Below are positions 1 to 9,811 of a stretch of DNA of 64,000 nt, piece by piece. Positions within the stretch are counted from its first letter, which is position 1, and the number at the start of each line of letters is the position of its first letter. The notes below the pieces were generated by a model. It was given only the letters and a program-made list of their open reading frames with translations. It did not search any database and was not told the DNA's origin. Location of the stretch: the NCBI RefSeq assembly GCF_001612985.1, contig NZ_BDBM01000002.1, positions 186,001 through 250,000 on the forward strand, in the 5' to 3' direction. Position numbers and translations under genes: made by a program. Source of the stretch: Nocardia gamkensis NBRC 108242 (GTDB lineage: Bacteria > Actinomycetota > Actinomycetes > Mycobacteriales > Mycobacteriaceae).

Positions 1-130
1 ACGGATTCGTTGTGACAGCGTGACAGGCCGCGCGGGTGCCCAGCGAGCAGGGGAGGCCGGATGTGGTCAGGCTCACAGCCCGGTCGGCGGCGCGCCGGGC
101 GGGCCGGGTGACCTCGCCTACGCTGACGCG

Positions 131-745
131 GTGATTCGTTTCCATGCGGGCGATCCCAGGAGGTCACGACGTGCGCGAGTCGGTTGGACGCTGCTGGCGG
201 CGGTACTGCTGATGTGGCCGGCCGGCGCGGGCGCCGCTCCGGCCGACGGTTCCTTGGACCGGCTGGTCGCTCTGGTGGTCGAGCGCTTGAACACCGCCGA
301 CGCGGTGGCCGCGGCGAAGTGGGTGGCCGCGGGCGAGCTCGGCATCGAGCCGACGATCGACGATCCGGCCAGGGAGGCGGAGGTCTACGACGCGATGGCC
401 CGGTTGGGCGACGGTCGCGACCTGCCGGAGAACTGGGTGCGGCAGGTTTTCCTCGGGCAGATCGAGGCCAACAAGACGGTGCAGCGCGGGCTGATGCTGC
501 GGTGGCGCTTCGACCCGGCCGCCGCGCCCATCGCGCCCGCGGGGCTCTCCTCGGTGCGCCCGGTCATCGACCGGGTGAATGTCGAGATCCTCGACCAGCT
601 CGACATGCACCGTGCCGAGCTGACCGCGCCGGACTGCGCGGAACGGTTGGCGCGCAGCGTCTTCGGGGTGTTCACCTCGGGCAACGGGGACGCCCTGCAC
701 CGCGCGGCGCTGGTGCGGGCCGCCGTCTCGCTCTGCCGGTCGTAG
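131..745 (+). CDS. Secreted chorismate mutase, AroQ-gamma type
   Basis: Converts chorismate to prephenate, probably outside the membrane. The protein (204 aa from GTG 131) opens with an Arg-rich stretch and a hydrophobic signal segment ending near GAGAAPADG, followed by an all-helical domain. That domain resembles the exported M. tuberculosis *MtCM (Rv1885c): an early RLVALVVERLNTADAVAAAKW helix, an AREAEVYDAMARLG stretch, a VRQVFLGQIEANKTVQ helix carrying the Gln/Glu/Lys active-site pattern, and two late cysteines (APDC, SLC) that could form the disulfide seen in that family. A strong AGGAGG lies at 158-163 but the GTG behind it (171) is out of frame, so 131 is the best in-frame start. No partner gene is adjacent; pheA lies 44 kb away. 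Confidence 0.82.
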   Translation: MIRFHAGDPRRSRRARVGWTLLAAVLLMWPAGAGAAPADGSLDRLVALVVERLNTADAVAAAKWVAAGELGIEPTIDDPAREAEVYDAMARLGDGRDLPENWVRQVFLGQIEANKTVQRGLMLRWRFDPAAAPIAPAGLSSVRPVIDRVNVEILDQLDMHRAELTAPDCAERLARSVFGVFTSGNGDALHRAALVRAAVSLCRS

Positions 746-1089
746 GCCGGGCCCCACGGGTTCTGGGGCGCGTCAGCGGAAAGATGTGTCCAACACCACT
801 TCCCGAGATTTGCTGGTTATGTGCTGAATGACACAGCAGGCAAAAGAGGCCGGACGGTCGGATCACATTCATGGCTTGTCACGCCGGTGTCGGAAATATC
901 TCAACAGGCCGATCGCCGAGTTAGCCGCTGCCGCTTGGTTTGCCGCGCCGTCCCGCGGGGAAATCCACTTCGACGCAGGTGAGGGCGGTTTCCGGGCTTT
1001 GTGAGGAAAGTCTCGGGTCGGTGTCGCGCGCCGGTTTCCCCAGCTGGCACCGGGTGCCATGGGGATCGATCGCACGGCACTCGCTGCTT
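746..1089. other. Intergenic region with no recognised gene
   Basis: About 340 bp between the chorismate mutase stop and the putative gltB promoter. Short reading frames on both strands lack a convincing ribosome-binding site and resemble no family. No strong terminator hairpin was seen. Confidence 0.5.
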
Positions 1090-1095
1090 TACACT
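1090..1095 (+). promoter_or_regulatory. Putative -10 element of the gltBD operon
   Basis: TACACT fits the actinobacterial TANNNT -10 consensus. A start of transcription near 1102 would give a leader of roughly 385 nt before gltB and would place a tiny ORF just inside the transcript. No convincing -35 was seen. Confidence 0.4.
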
Positions 1096-1122
1096 GGACG
1101 ACGCGCACACGTGGAGGACCAA

Positions 1123-1140
1123 ATGCAGAAGCCCAGCTAA
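1123..1140 (+). CDS. Five-codon leader ORF (MQKPS) upstream of gltB
   Basis: ATG CAG AAG CCC AGC TAA is preceded by a good ribosome-binding site (GTGGAGG at 1111-1117, spacing 5). It lies near the predicted 5' end of the gltB transcript, 346 nt before the gltB start. The position suggests a translated leader peptide of the kind that senses an amino acid or sets leader folding. This is inference: the peptide has one Gln and no run of a single residue, so classical attenuation is not obvious. Confidence 0.35.
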   Translation: MQKPS

Positions 1141-1486
1141 ACATGGTTATTAGCACAACCTAAGTTGGTTGGGCCCTGGACCTGACTTATCGTTTGCTCT
1201 TACGCCGAACACAGAACGTTCGGCTACCTCGCCCGCTCGGGCAGCCCTAGCCAGGTGCTCAGCGTAGCGGGCGAGCACCCGCTCGGAGGTAAGGATCTTG
1301 TTAGGGATCCGTTACCGAAGGGCACCCACTACGTCACAGAAGCGGGTGGAGAGACAACTGCAGACCTGACTGCACGCCGAAGACCATCAGCGCGGCTGGC
1401 TTCGGAACGTACGGGCGCAGTCTTGTACGGAGGCGTTCGGCGAAAGGCCGTTTTCTTCGAAGGCCGACTTTCTTGAAGGCAGAGGC
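1141..1486 (+). promoter_or_regulatory. Structured 5' leader of gltBD
   Basis: This ORF-free stretch holds several inverted repeats: CAACC/GGTTG at 1156-1171, a perfect seven-base stem GCCGAAC/GTTCGGC at 1204-1224, GCCCG/CGGGC near 1230, and GGTGCTC/GAGCACC near 1254-1279. The length and stem density suggest an RNA regulator of glutamate synthase. I do not recognise a known riboswitch class; the described glutamine aptamers (glnA and Downstream-peptide motifs) were considered, but their conserved sequences were not seen. Confidence 0.4.
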
Positions 1487-4400
1487 ATGACGCAACTTCC
1501 TGGCCACAGGTCACCTGGACCCATCGGGCTCTACGACCCGGCGAACGAGCACGACGCCTGCGGCGTCGCATTCGTCGTCGACATGCACGGCCGCCGCAGC
1601 CGCGACATCGTCGACAAGGCTATTACGGCTCTGTTGAACCTGGAGCACCGTGGCGCCGCGGGCGCCGAGCCCAACAGCGGCGACGGCGCGGGCATCCTGA
1701 TCCAGGTCCCGGACCGGTTCTTCCGCGCCATCGTGGACTTCGAGTTGCCGCCGGAGGGCTCCTACGCCACCGGTATCGCCTTCCTGCCGCAGGCCCGCCG
1801 CGAAGCCGCGCGCGCCGCCTACGGCGTGGAGAAGATCGTCAAGGAAGAGGGCCTCGACGTCCTCGGCTGGCGCGAGGTGCCGATCGACGAGTCGTCGCTC
1901 GGCGCGCTGGCCCGCGACGCCATGCCGAGCTTCCGGCAGATCTTCATCGCCTCCCCGAAGAACGCTTCCGATCCGCTGTCGGAGATGGATCTGGAGCGTC
2001 GCGCCTACGTGGTGCGCAAGCGGGTCGAGCGCGAGCTGGGGTCGGCCGGTGCGGGTGAGGGCGCGGTCGGCAGGGAGTCGGTCTACTTCCCGAGCCTGTC
2101 CGGGCAGACCTTCGTCTACAAGGGCATGTTCACCACGCCGCAGCTGCGCGCGTTCTATCTGGACCTGCAGGACTCCCGGGTGGAGAGCGCCCTTGGCATC
2201 GTGCACTCCCGGTTCTCCACCAACACCTTCCCCTCCTGGCCGCTGGCGCACCCGTTCCGCCGGGTGGCGCACAACGGTGAGATCAACACCGTCACCGGCA
2301 ACGAGAACTGGATGCGCGCCCGTGAGGCGCTGCTGCGCAGCGACGTCTTCGGCGTCGACTCCGCGGGCAAGAACCGGCTGGAGAAGATCTTCCCCATCTG
2401 TACCCCGGGGGCGAGCGACACCGCCCGGTTCGACGAGGTGCTGGAACTGCTGCATCTCGGCGGCCGCAGCTTGCCCCACGCCGTGCTGATGATGATTCCC
2501 GAGGCCTGGGAACGCAACGACACCATGGACCCGCGCCAGCGGGCCTTCTACGAGTACCACTCGATGCTGATGGAGCCGTGGGACGGCCCCGCCTCGGTGT
2601 GCTTCACCGACGGCACCGTCGTCGGCGCCGTGCTCGACCGCAACGGCCTGCGGCCGAGCCGTATCTGGGTGACCGACGACGGCTTGGTCGTGATGGCCTC
2701 CGAGGTCGGCGTGCTGGACATCGACCCGTCCAAGGTGGTCAGGAAGGCGCGCCTGCAACCGGGCCGCATGTTCCTGGTCGACACCGCCCAGGGCCGCATC
2801 GTCGGCGACGAAGAGGTCAAGTCCCAGCTCGCCGCCGAGCACCCGTACCAGGAGTGGCTGGACGCGGGCGTGTCCCGCCTCGCCGACCTGCCCGACCGCC
2901 CGCACGTGCACATGTCGCACGACCGCGTGCTGATCCGCCAGCAGATCTTCGGATACACCACCGAGGAGCTCAACCTGCTGATCTCGCCGATGGCCAAGAC
3001 CGGCGGCGAAGCGCTCGGCTCGATGGGTACCGACACCCCGATCGCGGTGCTGTCGGCCCGTCCGCGCCTGCTGTTCGACTACTTCTCCCAGCTGTTCGCG
3101 CAGGTCACCAACCCGCCGCTGGACGCGATCCGGGAAGAGGTGGTCACCAGCCTCAAGCGCAACATCGGCCCGGAGGCCGACCTGCTGCACCCGGGGCCGG
3201 AGTCGTGCAACATGATCGCGCTCGAGCAGCCGATCCTGGACAACGACGAGCTGGCCAAGCTCGTGCACATCAACGACGACGGATCGCACCCCGAGCTGCG
3301 CTCGGTGGTCGTGCGCGGCCTGTACCCCGTCAAGAAGGGCGGCAAGGGCCTGCGCAAGGCGCTGGAGGCGATCAACACCCAGGTGTCGGCCGCCATCGAC
3401 GGCGGAGCGCGGATCATCGTGCTGTCCGACCGCGAGTCCAACGAGAAGCTGGCGCCGATTCCGTCGCTGCTGCTGACCTCCTCGGTGCACCACCACCTGG
3501 TGCGCGAACGCACCCGCACCATGGTCGGCCTCGTCGTGGAGGCCGGTGACGCCCGCGAGGTGCACCACATGGCCACCCTGGTCGGCTTCGGCGCCGCCGC
3601 GATCAACCCCTACATGGCCTTCGAGACCATCGAGGACATGCTTGAGCGCGGCGCCCTCGAGCTGCCGGGCAGCACCGGCGACCTGGCCGCCGACTACCGC
3701 AAGGCGGTCGCGAACTACAACAAGGCCGCGGGCAAGGGTGTGCTGAAGGTGATGTCCAAGATGGGCATCTCCACGCTGGCCTCCTACAACGGCGCCCAGC
3801 TCTTCCAAGTGATCGGCCTGTCGCAGGACCTGGTGGACGAGTACTTCACCGGCCTGCGCTCGCACCTGGACGGCATCGGCCTCGACGAGATCGCCGAGGA
3901 CGTCGCGCAGCGGCACCGGATCGCGTTCCTGGAGAACCGCAACGAGCGCGCCCACCGCGAGCTCAAGGTCGGCGGCGAGTACCAGTGGCGGCGTGAGGGC
4001 GAATACCACCTGTTCAACCCGGACACGGTGTTCAAGCTGCAGCACGCCACCCGGTCCGGCCAGTACCCGATCTTCAAGGAGTACACCAAGCTGGTCGACG
4101 ACCAGTCCGAGCGGCTGGCGTCGCTGCGCGGTCTGTTCAAGTTCAAGCACAAGGCGCGCAGCCCGATCTCGATCGACGAGGTCGAGCCCGCCTCGGAGAT
4201 CGTGAAGCGGTTCTCCACCGGCGCGATGAGCTACGGCTCCATCTCGGCCGAGGCGCACGAGACCCTGGCGATCGCGATGAACCGCCTCGGCGGCCGGTCG
4301 AACTCGGGTGAGGGCGGCGAGTCGCCGTCGCGCTTCGAGCCGGAGGAGAACGGCGACTGGCGGCGCAGCGCGATCAAGCAGGTGGCCTCCGGCCGCTTCG

Positions 4401-6139
4401 GCGTGACCGCGCACTACCTGACCAACTGCACCGACATCCAGATCAAGATGGCGCAGGGCGCGAAGCCGGGCGAGGGTGGCCAGCTTCCGGCACACAAGGT
4501 GTACCCGTGGGTCGCCGAGGTGCGGCACTCGACGCCGGGCGTCGGCCTGATCTCGCCGCCGCCGCACCACGACATCTACTCGATCGAGGATCTGGCGCAG
4601 CTGATCCACGACCTGAAGAACGCCAACCCGCAGGCGCGCATCCACGTGAAGCTGGTCGCCGAACCTGGCGTCGGCACCGTCGCGGCGGGCGTCTCCAAGG
4701 CGCACGCCGACGTCGTGCTGATCTCCGGCCACGACGGCGGCACCGGCGCGTCCCCGCTGACCTCGCTCAAGCACGCGGGTGGCCCCTGGGAGCTCGGCCT
4801 CGCGGAGACCCAGCAGACGCTGCTGCTCAACGGGTTGCGCGACCGCATCGTCGTGCAGGTCGACGGTCAGATGAAGACCGGCCGCGACGTGATGATCGCC
4901 GCGCTGCTCGGCGCCGAGGAGTACGGCTTCGCCACCGCGCCGCTGGTGGTCTCGGGCTGCATCATGATGCGCGTCTGCCACCTGGACACCTGCCCGGTCG
5001 GCGTCGCGACGCAGAACCCGGTGCTGCGCGAGCGGTTCACCGGCAAGCCGGAGTTCGTCGAGAACTTCTTCCTGTTCATCGCCGAAGAGGTCAGGGAGCT
5101 GCTGGCGCAGCTCGGCTTCCGCACGCTGGACGAGGCCATCGGCCGGGTCGACCTGCTCGACACCTCGCGGGCCAAGCAGCACTGGAAGGCCAGCAAGCTG
5201 GACCTGTCGCCGATCCTCGACGACGTCGAGACGGCGTTCATGTACCAGGACCGCCGCTGCACCAAGTCCCAGGACCACGGCCTGGACAAGGCGCTGGACC
5301 AGCAGCTGATCGTGCAGAGCCGCGACGCGCTGGAGCGGGGTCAGGCGGTGAAGTTCGAGACCAAGATCACGAACGTCAACCGCACCGTCGGCACCATGCT
5401 CGGTCACGAGGTGACCAAGCTCTACGGCGGCGCAGGCCTGCCCGACGACACCATCGACATCACGTTCACCGGGTCGGCGGGCAACAGCTTCGGCGCCTTC
5501 GTGCCCGCGGGCATCACGCTGCGCGTGCAGGGTGACGCGAACGACTATGTCGGCAAGGGTCTTTCCGGCGGTCGCCTGGTGGTGCGCCCGTCGCTGAACG
5601 CGCCCGCCGAGTTCGTCTCGGAGCAGAACATCATCGCGGGCAACGTGATCCTGTTCGGCGCCACCAGCGGTCAGGTGTTCCTCCGCGGCGTGGTCGGCGA
5701 ACGGTTCGCCGTGCGCAACTCCGGCGCCACCGCGGTGGTCGAAGGCGTGGGCGACCACGGCTGCGAGTACATGACCGGTGGCCGGGTGGTCATCCTCGGC
5801 GAGACCGGACGCAACTTCGGCGCCGGTATGTCCGGCGGCGTGGCGTTCGTGTTCGACCCGAACGGCACCTTCGCGTCCAAGCTCAACCCCGAGCAGGCCG
5901 ACGCCGTCGAGCAGTTGTCCGGTGACGATTTCACCTGGCTGCACGACATCATCACCCAGCACCGTGACCAGACCGGTTCCGCGGTGGCCGAGCGCATTCT
6001 GAGCGACTGGTCGCAGCAGGTGAACCACTTCGCGAAGGTCATGCCGCGCGAATACAAGAAGGTTTTGCTCGCCATCTCCGAAGCTGAGAAGAGCGGCAAG
6101 GACGTGGACGAAGCGATTATGGAGGCCGCTCGTGGCTAA
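1487..6139 (+). CDS. gltB: Glutamate synthase (NADPH) large subunit
   Basis: Makes two glutamates from glutamine and 2-oxoglutarate with GltD. The 1550-aa length is typical. Cys25 in the [16 protein letters not shown] segment is the expected N-terminal nucleophile after removal of a short propeptide, starting an Ntn glutaminase domain (to about residue 450). The central domain follows, then the FMN-binding synthase domain around residues 860-1230. Cys1158, Cys1164 and Cys1169 ([15 protein letters not shown]) are the [3Fe-4S] ligands. The C-terminal 260 residues form the glycine-rich beta-helix ([30 protein letters not shown]). The ATG at 1487 follows a purine-rich site. gltD starts 53 nt after the stop. 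Confidence 0.97.
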   Translation: MTQLPGHRSPGPIGLYDPANEHDACGVAFVVDMHGRRSRDIVDKAITALLNLEHRGAAGAEPNSGDGAGILIQVPDRFFRAIVDFELPPEGSYATGIAFLPQARREAARAAYGVEKIVKEEGLDVLGWREVPIDESSLGALARDAMPSFRQIFIASPKNASDPLSEMDLERRAYVVRKRVERELGSAGAGEGAVGRESVYFPSLSGQTFVYKGMFTTPQLRAFYLDLQDSRVESALGIVHSRFSTNTFPSWPLAHPFRRVAHNGEINTVTGNENWMRAREALLRSDVFGVDSAGKNRLEKIFPICTPGASDTARFDEVLELLHLGGRSLPHAVLMMIPEAWERNDTMDPRQRAFYEYHSMLMEPWDGPASVCFTDGTVVGAVLDRNGLRPSRIWVTDDGLVVMASEVGVLDIDPSKVVRKARLQPGRMFLVDTAQGRIVGDEEVKSQLAAEHPYQEWLDAGVSRLADLPDRPHVHMSHDRVLIRQQIFGYTTEELNLLISPMAKTGGEALGSMGTDTPIAVLSARPRLLFDYFSQLFAQVTNPPLDAIREEVVTSLKRNIGPEADLLHPGPESCNMIALEQPILDNDELAKLVHINDDGSHPELRSVVVRGLYPVKKGGKGLRKALEAINTQVSAAIDGGARIIVLSDRESNEKLAPIPSLLLTSSVHHHLVRERTRTMVGLVVEAGDAREVHHMATLVGFGAAAINPYMAFETIEDMLERGALELPGSTGDLAADYRKAVANYNKAAGKGVLKVMSKMGISTLASYNGAQLFQVIGLSQDLVDEYFTGLRSHLDGIGLDEIAEDVAQRHRIAFLENRNERAHRELKVGGEYQWRREGEYHLFNPDTVFKLQHATRSGQYPIFKEYTKLVDDQSERLASLRGLFKFKHKARSPISIDEVEPASEIVKRFSTGAMSYGSISAEAHETLAIAMNRLGGRSNSGEGGESPSRFEPEENGDWRRSAIKQVASGRFGVTAHYLTNCTDIQIKMAQGAKPGEGGQLPAHKVYPWVAEVRHSTPGVGLISPPPHHDIYSIEDLAQLIHDLKNANPQARIHVKLVAEPGVGTVAAGVSKAHADVVLISGHDGGTGASPLTSLKHAGGPWELGLAETQQTLLLNGLRDRIVVQVDGQMKTGRDVMIAALLGAEEYGFATAPLVVSGCIMMRVCHLDTCPVGVATQNPVLRERFTGKPEFVENFFLFIAEEVRELLAQLGFRTLDEAIGRVDLLDTSRAKQHWKASKLDLSPILDDVETAFMYQDRRCTKSQDHGLDKALDQQLIVQSRDALERGQAVKFETKITNVNRTVGTMLGHEVTKLYGGAGLPDDTIDITFTGSAGNSFGAFVPAGITLRVQGDANDYVGKGLSGGRLVVRPSLNAPAEFVSEQNIIAGNVILFGATSGQVFLRGVVGERFAVRNSGATAVVEGVGDHGCEYMTGGRVVILGETGRNFGAGMSGGVAFVFDPNGTFASKLNPEQADAVEQLSGDDFTWLHDIITQHRDQTGSAVAERILSDWSQQVNHFAKVMPREYKKVLLAISEAEKSGKDVDEAIMEAARG

Positions 6140-6200
6140 GGAAGTTCTAGAGATGACGTGGACGAAGCGCTGTGACCATTCGGGGGCCGCACGTGGCTGA
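6101..6200 (+). repeat. Imperfect tandem duplication at the gltB-gltD junction
   Basis: GACGTGGACGAAGCG occurs identically at 6101-6115 and 6155-6169. Each copy is followed by a related G-rich stretch ending in CGTGGCTAA (gltB end) or CGTGGCTGA (gltD start). The second copy supplies the GTG start of gltD (6193); the first contains an equivalent GTG at 6132 that now opens only a 22-codon frame ending at 6200. It looks like a roughly 54-bp duplication that separated two genes once joined by an overlapping GTG. Confidence 0.6.
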
Positions 6201-7662
6201 CCCCCAGGGTTTTCTGAAGCACACCGCACGCGAACTGCCCAAGCGGCGGCCGGTGCCGCTGCGCCTGATGGACTGGAAAGAGGTCTACGAGGAGAAGTTC
6301 TCCCACGAGACCCTGCGCACCCAGGCCAGCCGGTGCATGGACTGCGGTATCCCGTTCTGCCACAACGGTTGCCCGCTGGGGAACCTGATCCCCGAGTGGA
6401 ACGACCTGGTCTACAAGGACCGCTGGCGGGAAGGCATCGACCGGCTGCACGCGACCAACAACTTCCCGGAGTTCACCGGGCGGTTGTGCCCTGCGCCGTG
6501 CGAGGCGTCCTGCGTGCTCGGCATCAACCAGGATCCGGTCACGATCAAGCAGGTCGAGGTCGAGATCATCGAGAACGCCTTCGACGAGGGCTGGGTGACC
6601 CCGGTCTACCCGACCCGCCTCACCGGCAAGAAGGTCGCCGTCGTCGGGTCCGGTCCGGCCGGTCTGGCCGCCGCGCAGCAGCTGACGCGCGCCGGGCACA
6701 CCGTGACCGTGTTCGAGCGGGCCGACCGCATCGGTGGCCTGCTGCGCTACGGCATCCCGGAATTCAAGATGGAGAAGCGCTTCATCGACCGCCGCATGGC
6801 GCAGATGGAGGCCGAGGGCACCATCTTCAAGACCGGCGTGAACGTGGGCGTCGACATCACGGCCGAGCAGCTGCGGGAGAAGTTCGACGCGATCGTGCTG
6901 GCCGGTGGCGCCACCCTGGCCCGCGACCTGCCGATCCCGGGCCGCGACCTGGACGGCATCCACCAGGCCATGGAGTTCCTGCCGTGGGCCAACCGGGTGC
7001 AGCACGGCGACGACGTCACCGATGACGAGGGCCTGCCGCCCATCCACGCGAAGGACAAGAAGGTCGTCATCATCGGCGGTGGCGACACCGGCGCCGACTG
7101 CCTCGGCACCTCGCACCGGCAGGGCGCGGCCAGCGTGCACCAGTTCGAAATCATGCCGCGCCCGCCGGAGGAGCGGGCCGCGTCTACCCCGTGGCCGACC
7201 TATCCGCTGATGTACCGGGTCTCCTCGGCGCACGAGGAGGGCGGCGAGCGGGTGTTCTCGGTGAACACCGAGCGATTCGTCGGCGCGGACGGCAAGGTGA
7301 CCGGCTTGGACGCCCACGAGGTCAAGATGGTCAACGGTCGCTTCGAGAAGGTGGAGGGCACCGACTTCACCCTCGAGGCCGATCTGGTGCTGCTGGCCAT
7401 GGGCTTCGTCGGTCCCGAGAAGCCGGGCCTGCTCACCGATCTCGGCGTGGGCTACGACCAGCGCGGCAACGTGCAACGCGACAAGAACTGGGCCACCAAT
7501 GTTCCCGGCGTCTTCGTCGCCGGTGACATGGGCCGCGGTCAGTCGCTGATCGTCTGGGCCATCGCCGAAGGCCGTGCCGCGGCCGCGGGTGTGGACCGGT
7601 ACCTGGAAGGCGAGACCGCCCTCCCGGCGCCGATCACCCCCACCATGGTGGCGCAGCGCTAG
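6193..7662 (+). CDS. gltD: Glutamate synthase small subunit
   Basis: Supplies electrons from NADPH through FAD and Fe-S clusters to GltB. The protein is 489 aa from GTG 6193 (MADPQGFLKH..., matching the usual GltD N-terminus); an earlier GTG at 6172 would add seven atypical residues. An N-terminal cysteine cluster (Cys48, 51, 56, 60 in RCMDCGIPFCHNGC) and a second set in LCPAPCEASC bind [4Fe-4S] clusters. A first dinucleotide fold has VVGSGPAGLAAAQQL (FAD) and a second has IIGGGDTGADCLG (NADPH). The C-terminal GDMGRGQSLIVWAIAEGR closes the FAD site. Probably co-transcribed with gltB. Confidence 0.96.
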   Translation: MADPQGFLKHTARELPKRRPVPLRLMDWKEVYEEKFSHETLRTQASRCMDCGIPFCHNGCPLGNLIPEWNDLVYKDRWREGIDRLHATNNFPEFTGRLCPAPCEASCVLGINQDPVTIKQVEVEIIENAFDEGWVTPVYPTRLTGKKVAVVGSGPAGLAAAQQLTRAGHTVTVFERADRIGGLLRYGIPEFKMEKRFIDRRMAQMEAEGTIFKTGVNVGVDITAEQLREKFDAIVLAGGATLARDLPIPGRDLDGIHQAMEFLPWANRVQHGDDVTDDEGLPPIHAKDKKVVIIGGGDTGADCLGTSHRQGAASVHQFEIMPRPPEERAASTPWPTYPLMYRVSSAHEEGGERVFSVNTERFVGADGKVTGLDAHEVKMVNGRFEKVEGTDFTLEADLVLLAMGFVGPEKPGLLTDLGVGYDQRGNVQRDKNWATNVPGVFVAGDMGRGQSLIVWAIAEGRAAAAGVDRYLEGETALPAPITPTMVAQR

Positions 7663-7688
7663 AACCCCTCTCTTACCGGAGCGGAAAC

Positions 7689-7726
7689 AAAGGCGCCTGT
7701 GGACAACTCGTCCGCAGGCGCCTTTT
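7689..7726 (+). terminator. Rho-independent terminator after gltD
   Basis: An 11-bp perfect stem (AAAGGCGCCTG / CAGGCGCCTTT) with a 15-nt loop, ending in TTTT, 27 bp after the gltD stop. The stretch 7727-7998 before the cutinase gene holds no gene; it contains a second small stem, CGGGTGA/TCACCCG at 7893-7913. Confidence 0.8.
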
Positions 7727-7998
7727 CGCGATCGCTGGTCCGCCCACGCCGCACCTGTGTTCCAGCCCGAGCAGGTATCGGAAATCCGACACACTACGAG
7801 GTTCGAATGGCATTGCGGCGTTCGTGGCTTTATTGTGATCTCCGGCGAGCTGCTGATCTTGGGATGCGGTAATGGGTGCACGTCATACCGGTCGGGTGAT
7901 CGTTGTTCACCCGGCGTGCACTGAAACGACATCCGGTGAGTTCAGCATTGACGCGGCAACTCGGCGGGCAGTTCGACGAGGGCGAGGTTTGGAGCGGT

Positions 7999-8898
7999 AT
8001 GCAGTGGAAGAAGGTCGTCGCGGCTCTGGGCGCGTCCGCGACCGTGATGTCCGGCTTGGTTTTCGGCAGTGGGTCGGCGAGCGCCGCTCCCGGTTGCCCG
8101 AGCCTGTACGTGGTGGCGATCCCGGGTACCTGGGAGACCGGGCGGGACAAGACCCCGCAGCCCGGCATGCTCGCCGGCGTCACCCGGGGGCTGCCCGGTT
8201 CCGCGGAAGTCGACTACGTGACCTACGCCGCGACCGCCTTCCCTTGGGAAGGTGAGATCTACGGCAACTCCAAGAAGGAGGCGGTCGACAACGCGCGCGG
8301 CCTGATCGCGAACATGGCGCAACGGTGCGGCGCGACCAGGATCGCGCTGGTCGGCTACAGCCAGGGTGCGGACGCCGCCGGTGATCTGGCCGCCGAGATC
8401 GGCACCGGCCTCAGCGTCGTGCCCGCCGATCGCATCGCCGGTGTCGGCCTGATCTCCGATCCGCGCCGGTCGCCCACCGACGTCCAGGTCGGCCCCGTCG
8501 CTCCCGGCGCGGGCGCGGGCGGCCCCCGGGTCGGCGGCTTCGGCTGGGTCAGCGATCGCACCCGCACCATCTGCGCGCTCGACGACCTCTACTGCGCGAC
8601 CGCGACCGACGACTTCGTCACGCGGTTCGCCGGTTTCCTCGCCCAGGCGTCGGACGCCAACCCCGCCAACATGTGGCGCTACCAGATCGAGGCGGGCAAC
8701 ATCCTCGGCGACCTGATGTCCTCGGGCGGTGTCCCGGTCCTGCAAGCGCAGCTGACCGACTCGGCCACCCAGCAGCGGGCCAAGGACCTGGAGCGCTTCT
8801 ACAAGTCGCAGTCCCACACCCTGTACGGCAGCTACCCTGTGGGCGGCGGTCAGACGGCCATCTCCTGGATGCACAACTGGATCGCGGGCATGGCCTGA
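7999..8898 (+). CDS. Secreted cutinase-family serine esterase
   Basis: Exported carboxylesterase that would cleave ester bonds of lipids or cutin-like polymers. The 299-aa product starts at ATG 7999 behind GGAG and has a clear signal peptide (MQWKKVVAALGASATVMSGL then ASA cleavage near residue 29). The mature part begins PGCPSLYVVAIPGTWE, as in mycobacterial Cut/Culp proteins. The nucleophile is Ser121 in GYSQG. A paired CALDDLYC segment provides the acid and two cysteines, and a late His (QSHTLYGSY) completes the triad. Cutinases of this kind sit in the envelope or medium. A strong terminator follows directly, so it is probably monocistronic. Confidence 0.88.
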   Translation: MQWKKVVAALGASATVMSGLVFGSGSASAAPGCPSLYVVAIPGTWETGRDKTPQPGMLAGVTRGLPGSAEVDYVTYAATAFPWEGEIYGNSKKEAVDNARGLIANMAQRCGATRIALVGYSQGADAAGDLAAEIGTGLSVVPADRIAGVGLISDPRRSPTDVQVGPVAPGAGAGGPRVGGFGWVSDRTRTICALDDLYCATATDDFVTRFAGFLAQASDANPANMWRYQIEAGNILGDLMSSGGVPVLQAQLTDSATQQRAKDLERFYKSQSHTLYGSYPVGGGQTAISWMHNWIAGMA

Positions 8899-8915
8899 GC
8901 CCCCGCTGAAACACA

Positions 8916-8947
8916 GGCCCACCTCCGAACTCGGAGGTGGGCCTTTT
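8916..8947. terminator. Terminator between cutinase and small secreted-protein gene
   Basis: GGCCCACCTCCG / CGGAGGTGGGCC with a four-base loop, then CCTTTT. It lies between convergent genes and may serve both. A near-identical hairpin occurs at 14007-14034 beside the paralogous small gene. Confidence 0.8.
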
Positions 8948-8963
8948 CGTCGGAGCGGAACGA

Positions 8964-9293
8964 CTAGCTCGAGCCGGTCGGCGGCAGGACATGCTCGAAC
9001 TTGTAGAAGTGCCGCGGGCCGTCCGGCCCGGGGCCGCCGTCCGGCCCGCAGTCGCGGTCGTCCGGCCCACGACCCGGCCCGTCATGCCGTTCGTGACGTT
9101 CGAAATGACGGGGCCCGCCATCGATGTCGGCGCCCTGCTGCGGTGCGTCCACCAGCTGCACCTGGCCCTGGTCGGCGGGAGTTTCGGCGGATGCGGTCGA
9201 TGCGAGGGCCGCGAGCGGGACGGCGATCAGCGCACCGGCCACGGCGACCCGGGCCAGACGCCGCAGCGGCGTAGCGGTTTTGGAGAGCGACAC
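8964..9293 (-). CDS. Small secreted protein of unknown function, copy 1
   Basis: A 109-aa exported protein whose function I do not recognise. GTG 9293 is preceded by AAAGGA at good spacing. The signal peptide (MSLSKTATPLRRLARVAVAG... ending ASTASAE) is nearly identical to that of the second copy at 14056-14397. The mature part is short, rich in Gly, Pro, Asp, His and Arg (DGPGRGPDDRDCGPDGG), probably disordered, and ends PPTGSS in both copies. Conservation of only the two ends suggests the middle tolerates change. Transcription runs toward the cutinase terminator. Confidence 0.7.
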   Translation of the reverse strand: MSLSKTATPLRRLARVAVAGALIAVPLAALASTASAETPADQGQVQLVDAPQQGADIDGGPRHFERHERHDGPGRGPDDRDCGPDGGPGPDGPRHFYKFEHVLPPTGSS

Positions 9294-9462
9294 GGAATTC
9301 CTTTCTCTCGAACCGTGAACCACTGTCGGGAGCGGCTCACCGGTCCTATCGAAGATTCCGTCACTGGGACACCGGTGCGACAGGCCTGGCAATCGGCTGT
9401 GAAATGCGCAGCGCGACTGATATTGCGGGGCAGGAGATCTCTGCCAGACCGAGGACAACTCG

Positions 9463-9579
9463 ATGCCGGACCCGCCTTCGATCCTGGATTCGATGGCGCG
9501 CGACGCGCTCGATGACGCGGCGGCGATGCGCCGGGCCGCGTTGTGCGCTGGTCGCGATCAGGTGGTGCTCGGGACGTGA
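9463..9579 (+). CDS. Possible 38-aa protein
   Basis: ATG 9463 with GAGGA 12 nt upstream opens MPDPPSILDSMARDALDDAA and ends at TGA 9579. It is directly followed, in the same frame, by another ATG. No family recognised. It lies at the left edge of the accessory segment. The AAALCAGRDQVVLGT tail resembles real protein, but the length alone cannot establish a gene. Confidence 0.3.
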   Translation: MPDPPSILDSMARDALDDAAAMRRAALCAGRDQVVLGT

Positions 9580-9723
9580 ATGCCGCGCGGTCCACAGGGC
9601 GACATCCACGGCGGGACAACGAACGTGACCGTGCTGGTCGACACCTGCGGCGGGTCTTGGATGCCGCCGCTCGATGCGGTAGTGGCGCCGCCGGAGGGCG
9701 ATCCGCGAGGGCCGACTCCGTGA
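9580..9723 (+). CDS. Possible 47-aa protein
   Basis: The ATG immediately follows the TGA of the preceding small frame (TGAATG), an arrangement that permits reinitiation. The product, MPRGPQGDIHGGTTNVTVLV..., has no recognised domain. A GC-rich inverted repeat at 9753-9784 follows. The two frames could also be one longer gene interrupted by the in-frame TGA at 9577. Confidence 0.3.
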   Translation: MPRGPQGDIHGGTTNVTVLVDTCGGSWMPPLDAVVAPPEGDPRGPTP

Positions 9724-9752
9724 CCTGCGTCGGTCTGCCTGTCGACGAGTAA

Positions 9753-9784
9753 CGCCCCGCCCCCGTGGATTCGGGAGCGGGGCG
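9753..9784. terminator. GC-rich hairpin between convergent genes
   Basis: CGCCCCGC / GCGGGGCG with a 16-nt loop and no T-tract, between the small plus-strand frames and the end of the minus-strand operon at 9812. A weak terminator is the simplest reading. Confidence 0.45.
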
Positions 9785-9811
9785 GGAATTCGCTGTATCC
9801 GCTGTACCGGA

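Larger units (their letters stand above)
8916..9452 (+). repeat. Left copy of a ~540-bp diverged direct repeat
   Basis: Contains the terminator hairpin, the small secreted-protein gene 8964-9293 and, at about 9360-9450, sequence matching 14462-14551, the last codons of the histidine-phosphatase gene. In minus-strand translation both give LLPRNI. The phosphatase fragment here is only a remnant. Confidence 0.7.

Noticed and set aside
1141..1486. Known glutamine riboswitch before gltB
   Set aside because: I could not place the conserved sequences of the glnA or Downstream-peptide motifs in the leader.
1511..6229. A 1572-codon open frame on the minus strand opposite gltB
   Set aside because: It mirrors gltB codon positions, is His/Arg/Val-rich and resembles no family; high G+C removes stop codons from the complementary frame.
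7784..7812. tRNA-like GGTTCGAAT string
   Set aside because: No acceptor or anticodon stems fit around it; it lies in intergenic sequence before the cutinase gene.
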